This document shows, one piece after another, positions 1 to 6,493 of a stretch of 6,493 nt of DNA. Both the position numbers and the translations under genes were made by a program. Origin of the DNA: Flavobacteriales bacterium (GTDB lineage Bacteria > Bacteroidota > Bacteroidia > Flavobacteriales_D > Sanyastnellaceae); NCBI GenBank assembly GCA_947457325.1, contig CANGVU010000076.1, forward strand, positions 1 to 6,493. The letters are read 5' to 3'. Numbering within the stretch: the first letter of the stretch is position 1; every line of letters begins with the position of its first letter. A model generated the notes under the pieces. The model had not been told where the DNA came from. It did not search any database and saw nothing but the letters and a program-made list of their open reading frames with translations.

Positions 1-299
1 AACTTAGCACCACTCCCCCAATTGATAGAAGAAAAATTGCCTTGTGTTACAACCCCATTTCCCACCACACAAGAAACCAATCCTTGTGCGTTGCTGGTTA
101 AGGCATGGTTCTCTTGATAAACAACAGTTCCCATTGCTGAACCATCGTGGATCATGAAAGTCAAGCTCACCGCGCTACTCGCCATCACACTTCCATCCGC
201 ATTGCGCATCACAGCCTGATAAGGAATACCCTGCGGAGATTGCGCTACTAATAAAGAAGTGATGAGGAGATGAAGAGATAAGGCAATAAACGTTTTCAT
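1..299 (-). CDS. Secreted surface protein, N-terminal part only (runs off left edge)
   Basis: This is the first 99 codons of a minus-strand gene starting at ATG 299-297; the 3' part lies outside the window. Residues 1-19 form a signal peptide: Lys2, then a hydrophobic stretch ending LLVA, with likely cleavage before Gln20. The mature start contains IPYQAVMRNADG, followed by a beta-rich segment with HDGSAMGTVVYQE (residues 51-63) and INWGSGAK (92-99). From memory of the family, this N-terminal module (IPYQA.aR..G, then RDGs..G...Y.E, then NWG.G.K.L) is common on Bacteroidota exported proteins. There it precedes variable collagen-like, tail-fibre-like or FISUMP-type regions and often a sorting tail. 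What follows here cannot be seen. No Shine-Dalgarno sequence is present; the leader is A/T-rich. An 88-bp gap separates it from the upstream gene on the same strand, with no clear promoter or terminator, so co-transcription is possible. The exact role is unknown. Confidence 0.8.
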   Translation of the reverse strand, partial: MKTFIALSLHLLITSLLVAQSPQGIPYQAVMRNADGSVMASSAVSLTFMIHDGSAMGTVVYQENHALTSNAQGLVSCVVGNGVVTQGNFSSINWGSGAK

Positions 300-387
300 G
301 TTATTGTAATTTTAGACTAATGTAGTTATGCTGAGCGAGAAACAGAAACAAGGCGGGTAAGAGAAAAAGGATGAAACAGTAACCGAA

Positions 388-2214
388 TTAACGAAAAACC
401 AACAATCTCACTGTATCCAAACCTACAACAATGGTATAAAGGCCATTGGGCAATGATTGGACATCAAGAATATTGTTTTCGCGATGGTTAAGTTCTGATT
501 CATACACTTGTTGACCGATGTTATTGAAAATCGCAATTACTTGATTGTTGGGATTCATTTGGGTATTTATGACAACAAAGTCTTGCGCTGGATTGGGATA
601 TAGGGTGATTTGTTCAACTCTACCCTCTTCAACGCCGGTTCCGAAACAATTCACTCCTGGTTGAAAATTAAAATCAGCGATGGTCTCGCTTTGAACAACA
701 TTTAAAAAACCATTGTGTGCAATTCCGTTGGCTGATAAAGCATAATCCAAATAAGTCAATCCTGTAATTGAATCGCTTAAACTTAAATTCATCTGATAGC
801 ACGTTAACGGCGAGGTCAAACACAAAGAATCATTCCATTCTGGAAATTCATCTGTTACTATGTGCATTCCGGTGCCTAGTTCATTGTCCAAACCATCTGT
901 CACAGACCAAATCAAGGTATCTGGATTGAAAACTGGGGGAACAGTCAGGTAAGTTGCCGTTGTACTCCAAGACAACCATGCGCCTGAACAGGTATCGTTG
1001 GGTAAATTTTGACAATCGCTATTGAAACCCAGTTGCAACAAACGCCCATTGCACACTCCTGTGGTGTATTGTTCATTGCTGATGATGGTCAAAGGCTCAA
1101 TGACATCCACAATAAAATTAGAATCCGCCACTGCCCCTTCAGAACAGATGTCTAAGTAATAACAACCGGGCAACCAACAGTCAAAAAAATCAAACACCGG
1201 CTGATTGGCTGTGAAATTCACTTGACCATCATTAACTACAACTCCTTCCTCATTGGTGATGGTGTAAAACAACATCTCTGTACCGCCCAAATCTGGAACA
1301 CTGGTAAAGCCCATGAACACCGGTTCACAAACTTCACAGGCTACGGTTACCGTATCATAGAAAGTGATGGGACAATCTGAGCAACCGCCCATGGAGCAGC
1401 CCTCCCATCCCGTGGGATGATATACTGCCAAAATGGTATGAAAACCATTGGGGAGGAAATAGGTCATCTCTGCAGTTGGCGTGCTGAAAGAGAATCCATC
1501 CACTTCCCAATCCACAGAACCCGGTGCGGGAGTATCGAAATGAATGTAATACTCTTGGCAGGTCAGTGTATCCAATACCATTTGCGTTGGGCAAAGTTGT
1601 GTTGTAGCACAATCCACGTTGACAGGAAGAACCAGCGTGTACTCAGGTCCACAACCCGATGCATCTACCATGGCGATAACACTGTAAAGACCATCTTGCA
1701 AATAGGAATGTTGCTGATAGATTCCGGTTGGATCATTTGAAGTATCCCCAAAATCCCAGCTCACATTGCCTAGATTGACAGGTACATAGAAATCATAGGT
1801 ATCACAATCCATCATCTGGGATTGGATTTGCGTTGGACAGCCGATGGTGGAGCAAAATGTCGCATTGATTACAGAACCATTGACATCATAGGTCATGAAC
1901 TGCAAAGGTTGTCCAAAGGCATAGATCTGAAAATCAAAAGCATCCAATTGCCCTAGGCCAGCAAGATCCAAAGTGATGGTCAAATTGCATCCCGCCGTCA
2001 TGCAAAGGGTGTCCCATTGCTCCAAGTTGCCCGAAGTAAAGTCCACCGATCCACCACCAATCGTCAAATTGGCTGCGGTGATGTTGTAAAATAAACCACC
2101 AGGACCTCCTGCAGTAACATTGGACTGAAAACGGAGATAATAGTTGATGCAATCTTGGGCGGAACTGATGTGTGCCAACATTGCAATAAAAGAAATGACT
2201 AATATTCTTTTCAT
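388..2214 (-). CDS. Cys-rich secreted protein with PKD-like domains and T9SS type A sorting domain
   Basis: The protein has 608 residues from ATG 2214-2212. An in-frame TTG at 2223-2221 would add three residues, but it lies inside the predicted -7 promoter box, so I prefer the ATG. Residues 1-19 are a signal peptide (MKRILVISF... ending SSA, cleavage before Gln20). A PKD-type domain spans about 147-197, with WDFGD at 153-157 and HSY at 169-171. A second PKD-like unit lies near 220-270 (VDWEVDG at 234-240). Three diverged modules with the pattern LFY.IT / V.F / C..C recur near 40-85, 314-357 and 434-480. The last 70 or so residues (from about 536: LYPNPA, then IFNNIGQQVYE, then LPNGLYTIVV) match the T9SS type A sorting domain (TIGR04183). 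This implies export through the Sec and type IX systems and a cell-surface or extracellular location. There are 24 cysteines, none in the sorting tail. No catalytic motif is recognised. Adhesion or matrix roles are plausible but unproven. Confidence 0.92.
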   Translation of the reverse strand: MKRILVISFIAMLAHISSAQDCINYYLRFQSNVTAGGPGGLFYNITAANLTIGGGSVDFTSGNLEQWDTLCMTAGCNLTITLDLAGLGQLDAFDFQIYAFGQPLQFMTYDVNGSVINATFCSTIGCPTQIQSQMMDCDTYDFYVPVNLGNVSWDFGDTSNDPTGIYQQHSYLQDGLYSVIAMVDASGCGPEYTLVLPVNVDCATTQLCPTQMVLDTLTCQEYYIHFDTPAPGSVDWEVDGFSFSTPTAEMTYFLPNGFHTILAVYHPTGWEGCSMGGCSDCPITFYDTVTVACEVCEPVFMGFTSVPDLGGTEMLFYTITNEEGVVVNDGQVNFTANQPVFDFFDCWLPGCYYLDICSEGAVADSNFIVDVIEPLTIISNEQYTTGVCNGRLLQLGFNSDCQNLPNDTCSGAWLSWSTTATYLTVPPVFNPDTLIWSVTDGLDNELGTGMHIVTDEFPEWNDSLCLTSPLTCYQMNLSLSDSITGLTYLDYALSANGIAHNGFLNVVQSETIADFNFQPGVNCFGTGVEEGRVEQITLYPNPAQDFVVINTQMNPNNQVIAIFNNIGQQVYESELNHRENNILDVQSLPNGLYTIVVGLDTVRLLVFR

Positions 2215-2220
2215 ATTGTT

Positions 2221-2250
2221 CAAAGGTAGTAATACTGGGAATCAAAACAA
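2221..2250 (-). promoter_or_regulatory. Bacteroidota-type promoter of the T9SS secreted protein
   Basis: On the minus strand, TTG (2250-2248) is followed after 19 bases by TACCTTTG (2228-2221). This fits the TTG / TAnnTTTG consensus of the Bacteroidota primary sigma factor. The -7 box ends 6 bases before ATG 2214, so the transcript would be leaderless or nearly so. The -33 TTG lies within the last codons of the upstream ATPase gene, whose stop is at 2244-2242. This is a motif match by eye; no start-site data are available. Confidence 0.6.
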
Positions 2251-3423
2251 TTCTCTTGGATCCATGCCGATTAATTTTTGCCAACTCAACCCTTCTTCGC
2301 TCAATTGGTAGATTTTATAGGGTTTGAATTGATTTGCAAAACGATGCAAACCTGAAACCTTGTCTTTGGATATTTTGACTTCTAAACCAACGTATTTATC
2401 TTTCCATTGGATGACAAAATCCACTTCAGCATTGGATTCGTTCCAATAAAACAATTTCAAATCTTCTTTTTGATAAGACAATAAATGAGCGCCGATGGCC
2501 GACTCTACCTTTCTACCCCAAGACTTCAAATTGATTTGTGCTTCTGAAAATGTTTCTACTCCTAGCGATGAAACTAAAGCATTGTTCATGACTTGCCATT
2601 TGGGACTACTACTACGCTGTCTGGCTTTGTCAATGGCGAATTTTTGTAAACCACACAATAAACCAGCTTGTTGCAACAAATCCAAGTAATGGGACAACGT
2701 GGTGGTATTCTTTGCTTCTTGCATTTGACCCAAAACCTGAGTGTAGGACAAAATTTGTCCCGAATATTGAATTCCCAATTCAAACAAACTTCTCAATAAA
2801 GCAGGCTTTTCTATTCGATGCATCAGCAAAACATCCTTGGTAATAACCGTTTCAATCAGCGCATTTCGAACATAGGATCTCCATCGATCCTCATCATGAT
2901 AAAATTCAAATGTTCCAGGATAAGCACCAAAAAAAACGTACTCCTCTGGAGTTAGATTAAACGCCGTTTTTAACTCTTGATAAGTCCAGTGTCGTAAATT
3001 CCATTGTTCGAATCGACCTGCTAAAGACTCCGAAAGCCCTTTCTGCAATAACCAATGTGAAGATCCCAATAAAATCAATTGAATGGACTGATCATCATTG
3101 AATTTGTCTTGATCAACCAACTTTTTAATGATCTCGCTCCAATTGAATATCTTTTGAATTTCGTCAATTGCCAATACAACAGGAAGATCTGATTGCTTTT
3201 GCATGAGCTGTGCTTCGTTGTATATGGATTCCAGCCATTGCGCTCCGTTGGACAATATTGCGTCCGCCGTGTGATAAACACCCAAGCGTAGCTTTGATTG
3301 GAACAATTGCTTGACCAATGTTGTCTTGCCAACTTGCCTTGGTCCAACTATAACTTGAATCAATTTTGAGCCTTGGCTTAGCCTTGTATCCAACTCAGAA
3401 TATATGTCTCGATGGAAGTTCAT
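2242..3423 (-). CDS. AAA_14 / DUF4143 family P-loop ATPase
   Basis: The protein has 393 residues, full length for this family. The N-terminal AAA+-like domain has Walker A GPRQVGKTT (27-35), Walker B VVLAIDE (82-88), a sensor-1-like LILLGSS (116-122) and a conserved SLAGRF (133-138, Arg137 a possible finger). These match AAA_14 (PF13173). A helical linker (about 180-290) with a winged-helix-like stretch (YSGQILSYTQV...LSHYLDLL) leads to DUF4143 (PF13635). There KVESAI (305-310), EVDFV (333-337) and GLEVKIS (346-352) place E307, D335, E348 and K350 as in PD-(D/E)XK folds. The family is widespread in bacteria and archaea, often as stand-alone accessory genes, and its function is unresolved. Start ATG 3423 gives the usual RDIY N-terminus. 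It is separated from icd by a terminator and has its own promoter overlapped by two palindromes, so it is probably an independent, perhaps self-regulated, transcription unit. No signal peptide or membrane segment is seen. Confidence 0.93.
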   Translation of the reverse strand: MNFHRDIYSELDTRLSQGSKLIQVIVGPRQVGKTTLVKQLFQSKLRLGVYHTADAILSNGAQWLESIYNEAQLMQKQSDLPVVLAIDEIQKIFNWSEIIKKLVDQDKFNDDQSIQLILLGSSHWLLQKGLSESLAGRFEQWNLRHWTYQELKTAFNLTPEEYVFFGAYPGTFEFYHDEDRWRSYVRNALIETVITKDVLLMHRIEKPALLRSLFELGIQYSGQILSYTQVLGQMQEAKNTTTLSHYLDLLQQAGLLCGLQKFAIDKARQRSSSPKWQVMNNALVSSLGVETFSEAQINLKSWGRKVESAIGAHLLSYQKEDLKLFYWNESNAEVDFVIQWKDKYVGLEVKISKDKVSGLHRFANQFKPYKIYQLSEEGLSWQKLIGMDPRELF

Positions 3424-3427
3424 TTTT

Positions 3428-3458
3428 CAAAAATAGTACAAATTCAGAAATTACTCAA
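3428..3458 (-). promoter_or_regulatory. Predicted promoter of the DUF4143 ATPase
   Basis: On the minus strand, TTG (3458-3456) is separated by 20 bases from TATTTTTG (3435-3428), matching the Bacteroidota TTG / TAnnTTTG pattern. The -7 box ends only 4 bases before ATG 3423, predicting a leaderless or nearly leaderless mRNA. The -33 TTG is inside the palindrome at 3451-3470, so a protein bound there should block or modulate initiation. This is motif evidence only. Confidence 0.55.
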
Positions 3459-3495
3459 TGGATTGAGTAAAATTACTCAGTCTATTGAGTAATTT
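3448..3495. repeat. Two tandem 20-bp palindromes, operator-like
   Basis: Positions 3451-3470 read TTACTCAATGGATTGAGTAA, a perfect 9-bp inverted repeat around GG. Positions 3473-3492 read TTACTCAGTCTATTGAGTAA, the same palindrome with one G/T mismatch in the arm and a different centre. They are spaced 22 bp start to start, about two helical turns, so both would face the same side of the DNA. The whole block is also bounded by 12-bp inverted arms, AAATTACTCAAT (3448-3459) and ATTGAGTAATTT (3484-3495). The left palindrome contains the -33 element of the ATPase promoter. I saw no other copy in the window. The likely role is an operator for a dimeric regulator. A cruciform or a recognition site for the ATPase itself are alternatives. 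Confidence 0.8.
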
Positions 3496-3562
3496 CATAA
3501 AGCATTGAAATTTAATAGATAAAATTGATTTTAATCACACAATAGTTTAATTTCTTCAGTCA

Positions 3563-3602
3563 TTTTAAAAACAAAAAGGGCCATCCAACGGACAGCCCTT
3601 TC
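3563..3602 (-). terminator. Rho-independent terminator of the ndk-icd unit
   Basis: Read on the minus strand, the arm AAAGGGC (3601-3595) pairs perfectly with GCCCTTT (3581-3575). A short inner TCC/GGA pairing can extend the stem. It is followed by a T-rich tract, TTGTTTTTAAAA. It begins about 19 bases after the icd stop codon (3622-3620), the right place to end transcription from ndk-icd and insulate the ATPase gene. Confidence 0.88.
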
Positions 3603-3619
3603 AAATCACTATTTTTCAA

Positions 3620-4846
3620 TTATGCCATACGAGCCTTCAATTCAGCATCGATAGCATCCAAGAAATGTTCAGTGTACAAGTAATGTTCTGGTTGTACTTT
3701 ATCGCCATGGATACAAACGGCCAAGTCTTTGGTCATTTTTCCTGATTCTACCACATCCACACATACCTTCTCCAATGTTTGCGCAAAGCGAATCAACTCC
3801 TCATTTCCATCCAACTTTCCGCGGAAAGCCAAACCTTGCGTCCATGCAAAAATGGAAGCAATAGGGTTGGTAGAAGTTTTCTTCCCTTGTTGGTGTTGGC
3901 GGTAGTGACGGGTTACGGTACCATGAGCTGCTTCTGCTTCCATGGTCTTTCCATCCGGTGTAATCAAGGCTGAGGTCATCAATCCCAAAGAACCGAAACC
4001 TTGTGCAACAATATCCGATTGAACGTCTCCATCATAATTCTTACAAGCCCATACAAATCCACCTTCGCTCTTTAAGCAGAAAGCCACCATGTCATCAATC
4101 AAACGATGCTCATAGGTGATTCCAGCTGCAGCAAATTTCTCCTTGTATTCGTTCTCATACACTTCTTGGAAGATGTCTTTGAAACGACCATCATAGGCCT
4201 TCAAAATCGTATTCTTTGAAGAGAAGTACAAATTCCAATTGCGCATCAACGCTTGGTTGAAACAAGAACGAGCAAAACCATAGATACTCTCATCTGTGTT
4301 GTACATCGCCATTCCCACTCCATCCCCTTCATAGTTGTAAATGTCCCATGTCTTGGCTTCGCTTCCGTCTTCTGGAGTGAAGGTCATGGTCAACTTACCT
4401 TTTCCTTTGATTACGGTATCCGTAGCGCGGTATTGATCACCAAATGCATGGCGACCAATGTTGATCGGCTTAGTCCATCCAGGAACCAAACGAGGTACGT
4501 TAGAACAAATGATGGGCTCACGGAAAACAGTTCCTCCAACAATGTTACGAATGGTACCATTGGGGGATTTCCACATTTTCTTCAAACCAAATTCCTTCAC
4601 ACGCGCTTCATCTGGCGTGATGGTAGCACACTTTACTGCAACATTGTATTTCAAAGTAGCTTCCGCTGCCTCCACAGTCACTTTATCGTCTGTGGCGTCA
4701 CGGTTTTCCATACCCAAGTCGAAATACTGGATGTCCAAATCCAAATACGGAAAAATCAATTTTTCTTTGATGCTCTTCCAAATGATTCGGGTCATTTCAT
4801 CCCCGTCCATTTCGACAATGGGATTGGCTACTTTAATTTTACTCAT
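3620..4846 (-). CDS. icd: NADP-dependent isocitrate dehydrogenase (eukaryote-like homodimeric type)
   Basis: The protein has 408 residues, full length. It oxidatively decarboxylates isocitrate to 2-oxoglutarate with formation of NADPH (EC 1.1.1.42) in the cytoplasmic TCA cycle. It belongs to the subfamily of human IDH1/IDH2 rather than the E. coli Icd type: [10 protein letters not shown] near the N-terminus, [19 protein letters not shown] (S94, N96, R100), FRE (R109), and [13 protein letters not shown] with R132 at the position of human IDH1 R132. The metal-binding aspartates are in YDGDVQSD (D274, D278), with D251/D252 in [17 protein letters not shown] carries R313 and H314, which in the family contact the NADP 2'-phosphate and indicate NADP preference. 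All key residues are present. It lies 23 bp downstream of ndk on the same strand and ends at a strong terminator, so the two are probably co-transcribed. The start ATG has an A/T-rich leader without a Shine-Dalgarno sequence. Confidence 0.97.
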   Translation of the reverse strand: MSKIKVANPIVEMDGDEMTRIIWKSIKEKLIFPYLDLDIQYFDLGMENRDATDDKVTVEAAEATLKYNVAVKCATITPDEARVKEFGLKKMWKSPNGTIRNIVGGTVFREPIICSNVPRLVPGWTKPINIGRHAFGDQYRATDTVIKGKGKLTMTFTPEDGSEAKTWDIYNYEGDGVGMAMYNTDESIYGFARSCFNQALMRNWNLYFSSKNTILKAYDGRFKDIFQEVYENEYKEKFAAAGITYEHRLIDDMVAFCLKSEGGFVWACKNYDGDVQSDIVAQGFGSLGLMTSALITPDGKTMEAEAAHGTVTRHYRQHQQGKKTSTNPIASIFAWTQGLAFRGKLDGNEELIRFAQTLEKVCVDVVESGKMTKDLAVCIHGDKVQPEHYLYTEHFLDAIDAELKARMA

Positions 4847-4869
4847 TACAATGTTGTATTAATAGATCA

Positions 4870-5286
4870 TTATGCTAATTCACGACCAGCGAAGAAGAAA
4901 GAACCTTCGATGGCAGCGTTTTCGTCAGAATCTGAACCGTGAACGGCATTGGCAGCGATGCTTGTAGCAAACATGGCACGGATGGTTCCTGGCTCAGCTT
5001 TGGTCGGGTCAGTAGCTCCGATTAATTTACGGAAAGACTCAACTGCATTGTCCTTTTCCAAAATTGCCGCAACGATTGGAGCGCTGCTCATGTACTCGCA
5101 CAATTCGCCGTAGAATGGGCGCTCAGCATGAACTTCATAAAATTTCTGAGCATCGGCTAAGCTCAATTTTGTCCACTTCATCGCTTTGATGCTGAAACCA
5201 GCTTCGATGATTTTATCGATAATTTTTCCTGTGTTACCAGCAGCGGTTGCATCTGGCTTGATCATGGTGAAAGTTCTGTTTGACAT
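4870..5286 (-). CDS. ndk: Nucleoside diphosphate kinase
   Basis: The protein has 138 residues, normal for bacterial Ndk. It moves the gamma phosphate from ATP to other (d)NDPs through a phosphohistidine intermediate (EC 2.7.4.6) and balances cytoplasmic nucleotide pools. The family signature [12 protein letters not shown] is intact, with catalytic H116. Other active-site residues are K10 in the IKPDA motif, Y50 and F58 in [15 protein letters not shown]86, T92, R103 and N113. GATDP and the GTIR segment are also conserved. The start ATG 5286-5284 leads directly into [13 protein letters not shown], as expected. It appears to be the first gene of an ndk-icd transcript and is divergent from rocD across 64 bp. 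I found no convincing TAnnTTTG box on its side of that gap. Confidence 0.97.
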   Translation of the reverse strand: MSNRTFTMIKPDATAAGNTGKIIDKIIEAGFSIKAMKWTKLSLADAQKFYEVHAERPFYGELCEYMSSAPIVAAILEKDNAVESFRKLIGATDPTKAEPGTIRAMFATSIAANAVHGSDSDENAAIEGSFFFAGRELA

Positions 5287-5350
5287 GCTTTATTAATTTA
5301 TTGAGCGGCGAATTTACGAAGACATTACCTTTGCGAAAAATGATTTTGTT
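5287..5350. promoter_or_regulatory. Divergent ndk / rocD intergenic region
   Basis: A 64-bp gap separates the start codons of ndk (minus) and rocD (plus). The rocD promoter is recognisable. For ndk only weak candidates exist on the minus strand, such as TAAATTCG, which departs from TAnnTTTG at one base and lacks a good -33 partner. The two genes must share most of this control DNA. No palindromic operator was found in it. Confidence 0.5.
5301..5333 (+). promoter_or_regulatory. Predicted promoter of rocD
   Basis: TTG (5301-5303) and TACCTTTG (5326-5333) are separated by 22 bases, within the range accepted for Bacteroidota promoters. The start codon follows 17 bases after the -7 box, giving a short leader of about 10 bases. 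The box is identical to the one before the T9SS protein. It lies in the divergent ndk/rocD gap, so ndk control elements must overlap it or lie close by. Confidence 0.55.
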
Positions 5351-6493
5351 ATGAATACCGAAGTAATGACCAGCCAATTGGCGATGGAATGGGAAAACCA
5401 GTATGGAGCACACAACTATCATCCACTACCTGTGGTATTGGATCGCGGTGTGGGCGTGCATGTTTGGGATGTTGAAGGGAAACAATACTTGGATTTTCTT
5501 TCGGCCTATTCTGCGGTCAATCAAGGTCATTGCCATCCAAGAATCATCAACCGATTTTTGGAACAAGCGCAAAAACTCACCCTCACCTCTCGCGCTTTTT
5601 ACAACAGCAAGTTGGGCGAGTATGAAAAATACATCACGGAGTTCTTTGGATACGATAAAGTTTTGCCAATGAACACGGGTGTTGAAGGCGGTGAAACCGC
5701 TGTGAAGTTGGCCCGCAAATGGGGATATACAGTGAAAGGCATTCCGGACAACCAAGCGCAAATGGTATTTGTGAATGGAAACTTTTGGGGACGCACCTTG
5801 GCTGCTATCAGTTCCAGCGACGATCCATCCAGCTATGCCGGTTTCGGACCATACATGAGTGGATACCTGAGAATTCCTTATAACAATTTGAATGCTTTGG
5901 AAGAGGTACTAAAAGACAACCCCAATGTGGCTGGCTTCATGTTTGAACCCATCCAAGGCGAGGCTGGAGTGGTTGTTCCGCACGAAGGATACTTGAGAGG
6001 TGTTCGCGAATTGTGCACCAAGTACAATGTATTGATGATTGCCGATGAGGTGCAGACTGGATTGGCCCGTACAGGAAAAATGTTGGCCTGTGATCACGAA
6101 GGCGTTAAGCCAGATATTTTGGTATTGGGCAAAGCTTTATCCGGCGGCACCATGCCAGTGAGTGCAGTGTTGGCCAATGATGAAATCATGATGACCATCA
6201 AGCCAGGGGAACATGGATCAACCTATGGCGGAAATCCATTGGCCTGTGCCGTTGCGATGGAAGCCTTGCAAGTATTGAAAGATGAGAAGATGGCAGAAAA
6301 TGCGGAGGCCTTGGGACAACAGTTCCGCGAAGCCATGGAAGCTTTGAAAGCCAAGACGGATAAAATTGTATTGGTTAGAGGTCGCGGTTTATTGAACGCC
6401 ATTGTCATTAACGACCACGAAGATTCTCACGAAGCGTGGGACATATGTGTCCGTATGGCGGAATTGGGATTATTGGCCAAGCCTACCCATGGA
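5351..6493 (+). CDS. rocD: Ornithine aminotransferase (3' end beyond window)
   Basis: There are 381 codons in frame, open at the right edge; by comparison with the family about 30 residues are missing, including the usual IRFAPPL arginine segment after KPTHG. It is a class III PLP-dependent aminotransferase converting ornithine plus 2-oxoglutarate to glutamate-5-semialdehyde plus glutamate (EC 2.6.1.13), linking arginine/ornithine breakdown to proline and glutamate. Motifs visible: [10 protein letters not shown] (108-117, PLP phosphate), NFWGR (144-148), [20 protein letters not shown] with D232 (pyridine nitrogen) and Q235, LGKALSGG with Schiff-base K261, and [14 protein letters not shown]. 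The near-identity of these blocks to human OAT separates it from acetylornithine and GABA aminotransferases. ATG 5351 gives [10 protein letters not shown]; the ATG at 5340 is in another frame and stops at once. The gene is divergent from ndk, with its own predicted promoter. Confidence 0.95.
   Translation, partial: MNTEVMTSQLAMEWENQYGAHNYHPLPVVLDRGVGVHVWDVEGKQYLDFLSAYSAVNQGHCHPRIINRFLEQAQKLTLTSRAFYNSKLGEYEKYITEFFGYDKVLPMNTGVEGGETAVKLARKWGYTVKGIPDNQAQMVFVNGNFWGRTLAAISSSDDPSSYAGFGPYMSGYLRIPYNNLNALEEVLKDNPNVAGFMFEPIQGEAGVVVPHEGYLRGVRELCTKYNVLMIADEVQTGLARTGKMLACDHEGVKPDILVLGKALSGGTMPVSAVLANDEIMMTIKPGEHGSTYGGNPLACAVAMEALQVLKDEKMAENAEALGQQFREAMEALKAKTDKIVLVRGRGLLNAIVINDHEDSHEAWDICVRMAELGLLAKPTHG

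Noticed and set aside
300..387. Promoter or terminator between the two secreted-protein genes
   Set aside because: Only a weak TACATTAG box with a TTG 24 bases away was found, and no stable hairpin; neither is strong enough to call.
1417..1740. Plus-strand open frame of 107 codons inside the T9SS protein gene
   Set aside because: Antisense to a full-length gene with a signal peptide and sorting domain; the translation looks like random coding shadow.
2215..2223. TTG at 2223 as start of the T9SS protein (adds Met-Asn-Asn)
   Set aside because: The TTG is the end of the TACCTTTG promoter box, and ATG 2214 begins an ideal signal peptide (MKRILVISF).
2242..3423. ATPase gene as part of a mobile element or defence island
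   Set aside because: No transposase, integrase, toxin, nuclease partner or terminal repeats flank it, and the TTACTCA palindrome is not repeated at its 3' end.
3451..3492. The two palindromes as a CRISPR array or terminator
   Set aside because: There are only two units, with a 2-bp spacer and no cas genes. The AT-rich arms lack a GC stem with a U tract, and they lie upstream of a gene, so an operator fits better.
4253..4942. Long open frame on the plus strand (229 codons), antisense to icd and the end of ndk
   Set aside because: It lies wholly over two certain genes, has no recognisable domain and no promoter box, and arises from codon bias of the opposite strand.
5287..5350. TAAATTCG or TAATGTCTTCG on the minus strand as the ndk promoter
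   Set aside because: These depart from TAnnTTTG and have no properly spaced TTG, so I did not list a specific ndk promoter.
5426..5761. Minus-strand open frame of 111 codons opposite rocD
   Set aside because: A shadow of the rocD coding frame, with no protein-like composition or family match.

Overview
The window looks like a chromosomal segment from a member of the Bacteroidota, probably a Flavobacteriales-like marine or freshwater lineage. Three things support this. A secreted protein ends in a type IX secretion (T9SS) type A sorting domain. Start codons lack Shine-Dalgarno sequences and have A/T-rich leaders. Three genes are preceded by the Bacteroidota-type promoter TTG-N19-22-TAnnTTTG. 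The proteins closest to human IDH1/IDH2 and human ornithine aminotransferase also fit that phylum.

Layout, left to right. (1) 1-299, minus: the N-terminal 99 residues of a secreted surface protein that continues beyond the left edge. (2) 388-2214, minus: a Cys-rich secreted protein with PKD-like domains and a T9SS tail. (3) 2242-3423, minus: a P-loop ATPase of the AAA_14/DUF4143 type. (4) 3424-3619: an AT-rich intergenic stretch. It holds the ATPase promoter, two adjacent 20-bp palindromes overlapping that promoter, and a rho-independent terminator for the genes to the right. (5) 3620-4846 and 4870-5286, minus: NADP-isocitrate dehydrogenase (icd) downstream of nucleoside diphosphate kinase (ndk), 23 bp apart and probably one transcript. 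(6) 5287-5350: a 64-bp divergent intergenic region. (7) 5351-6493, plus: ornithine aminotransferase (rocD), open at the right edge with only its last 30 or so residues missing.

The right half is housekeeping metabolism. ndk balances nucleoside triphosphates and icd makes 2-oxoglutarate and NADPH. rocD consumes 2-oxoglutarate as amino acceptor while turning ornithine into glutamate semialdehyde. The left half is accessory: two cell-envelope or secreted proteins and an orphan ATPase with its own operator-like promoter.

The item most worth following is the ATPase. The -33 element of its predicted promoter lies inside one of two tandem TTACTCA-type palindromes, and its C-terminal domain keeps residues typical of a PD-(D/E)XK nuclease fold. 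Self-regulation or specific DNA recognition by this poorly understood family is a testable inference. I do not see a complete novel defence or mobile system in the window.
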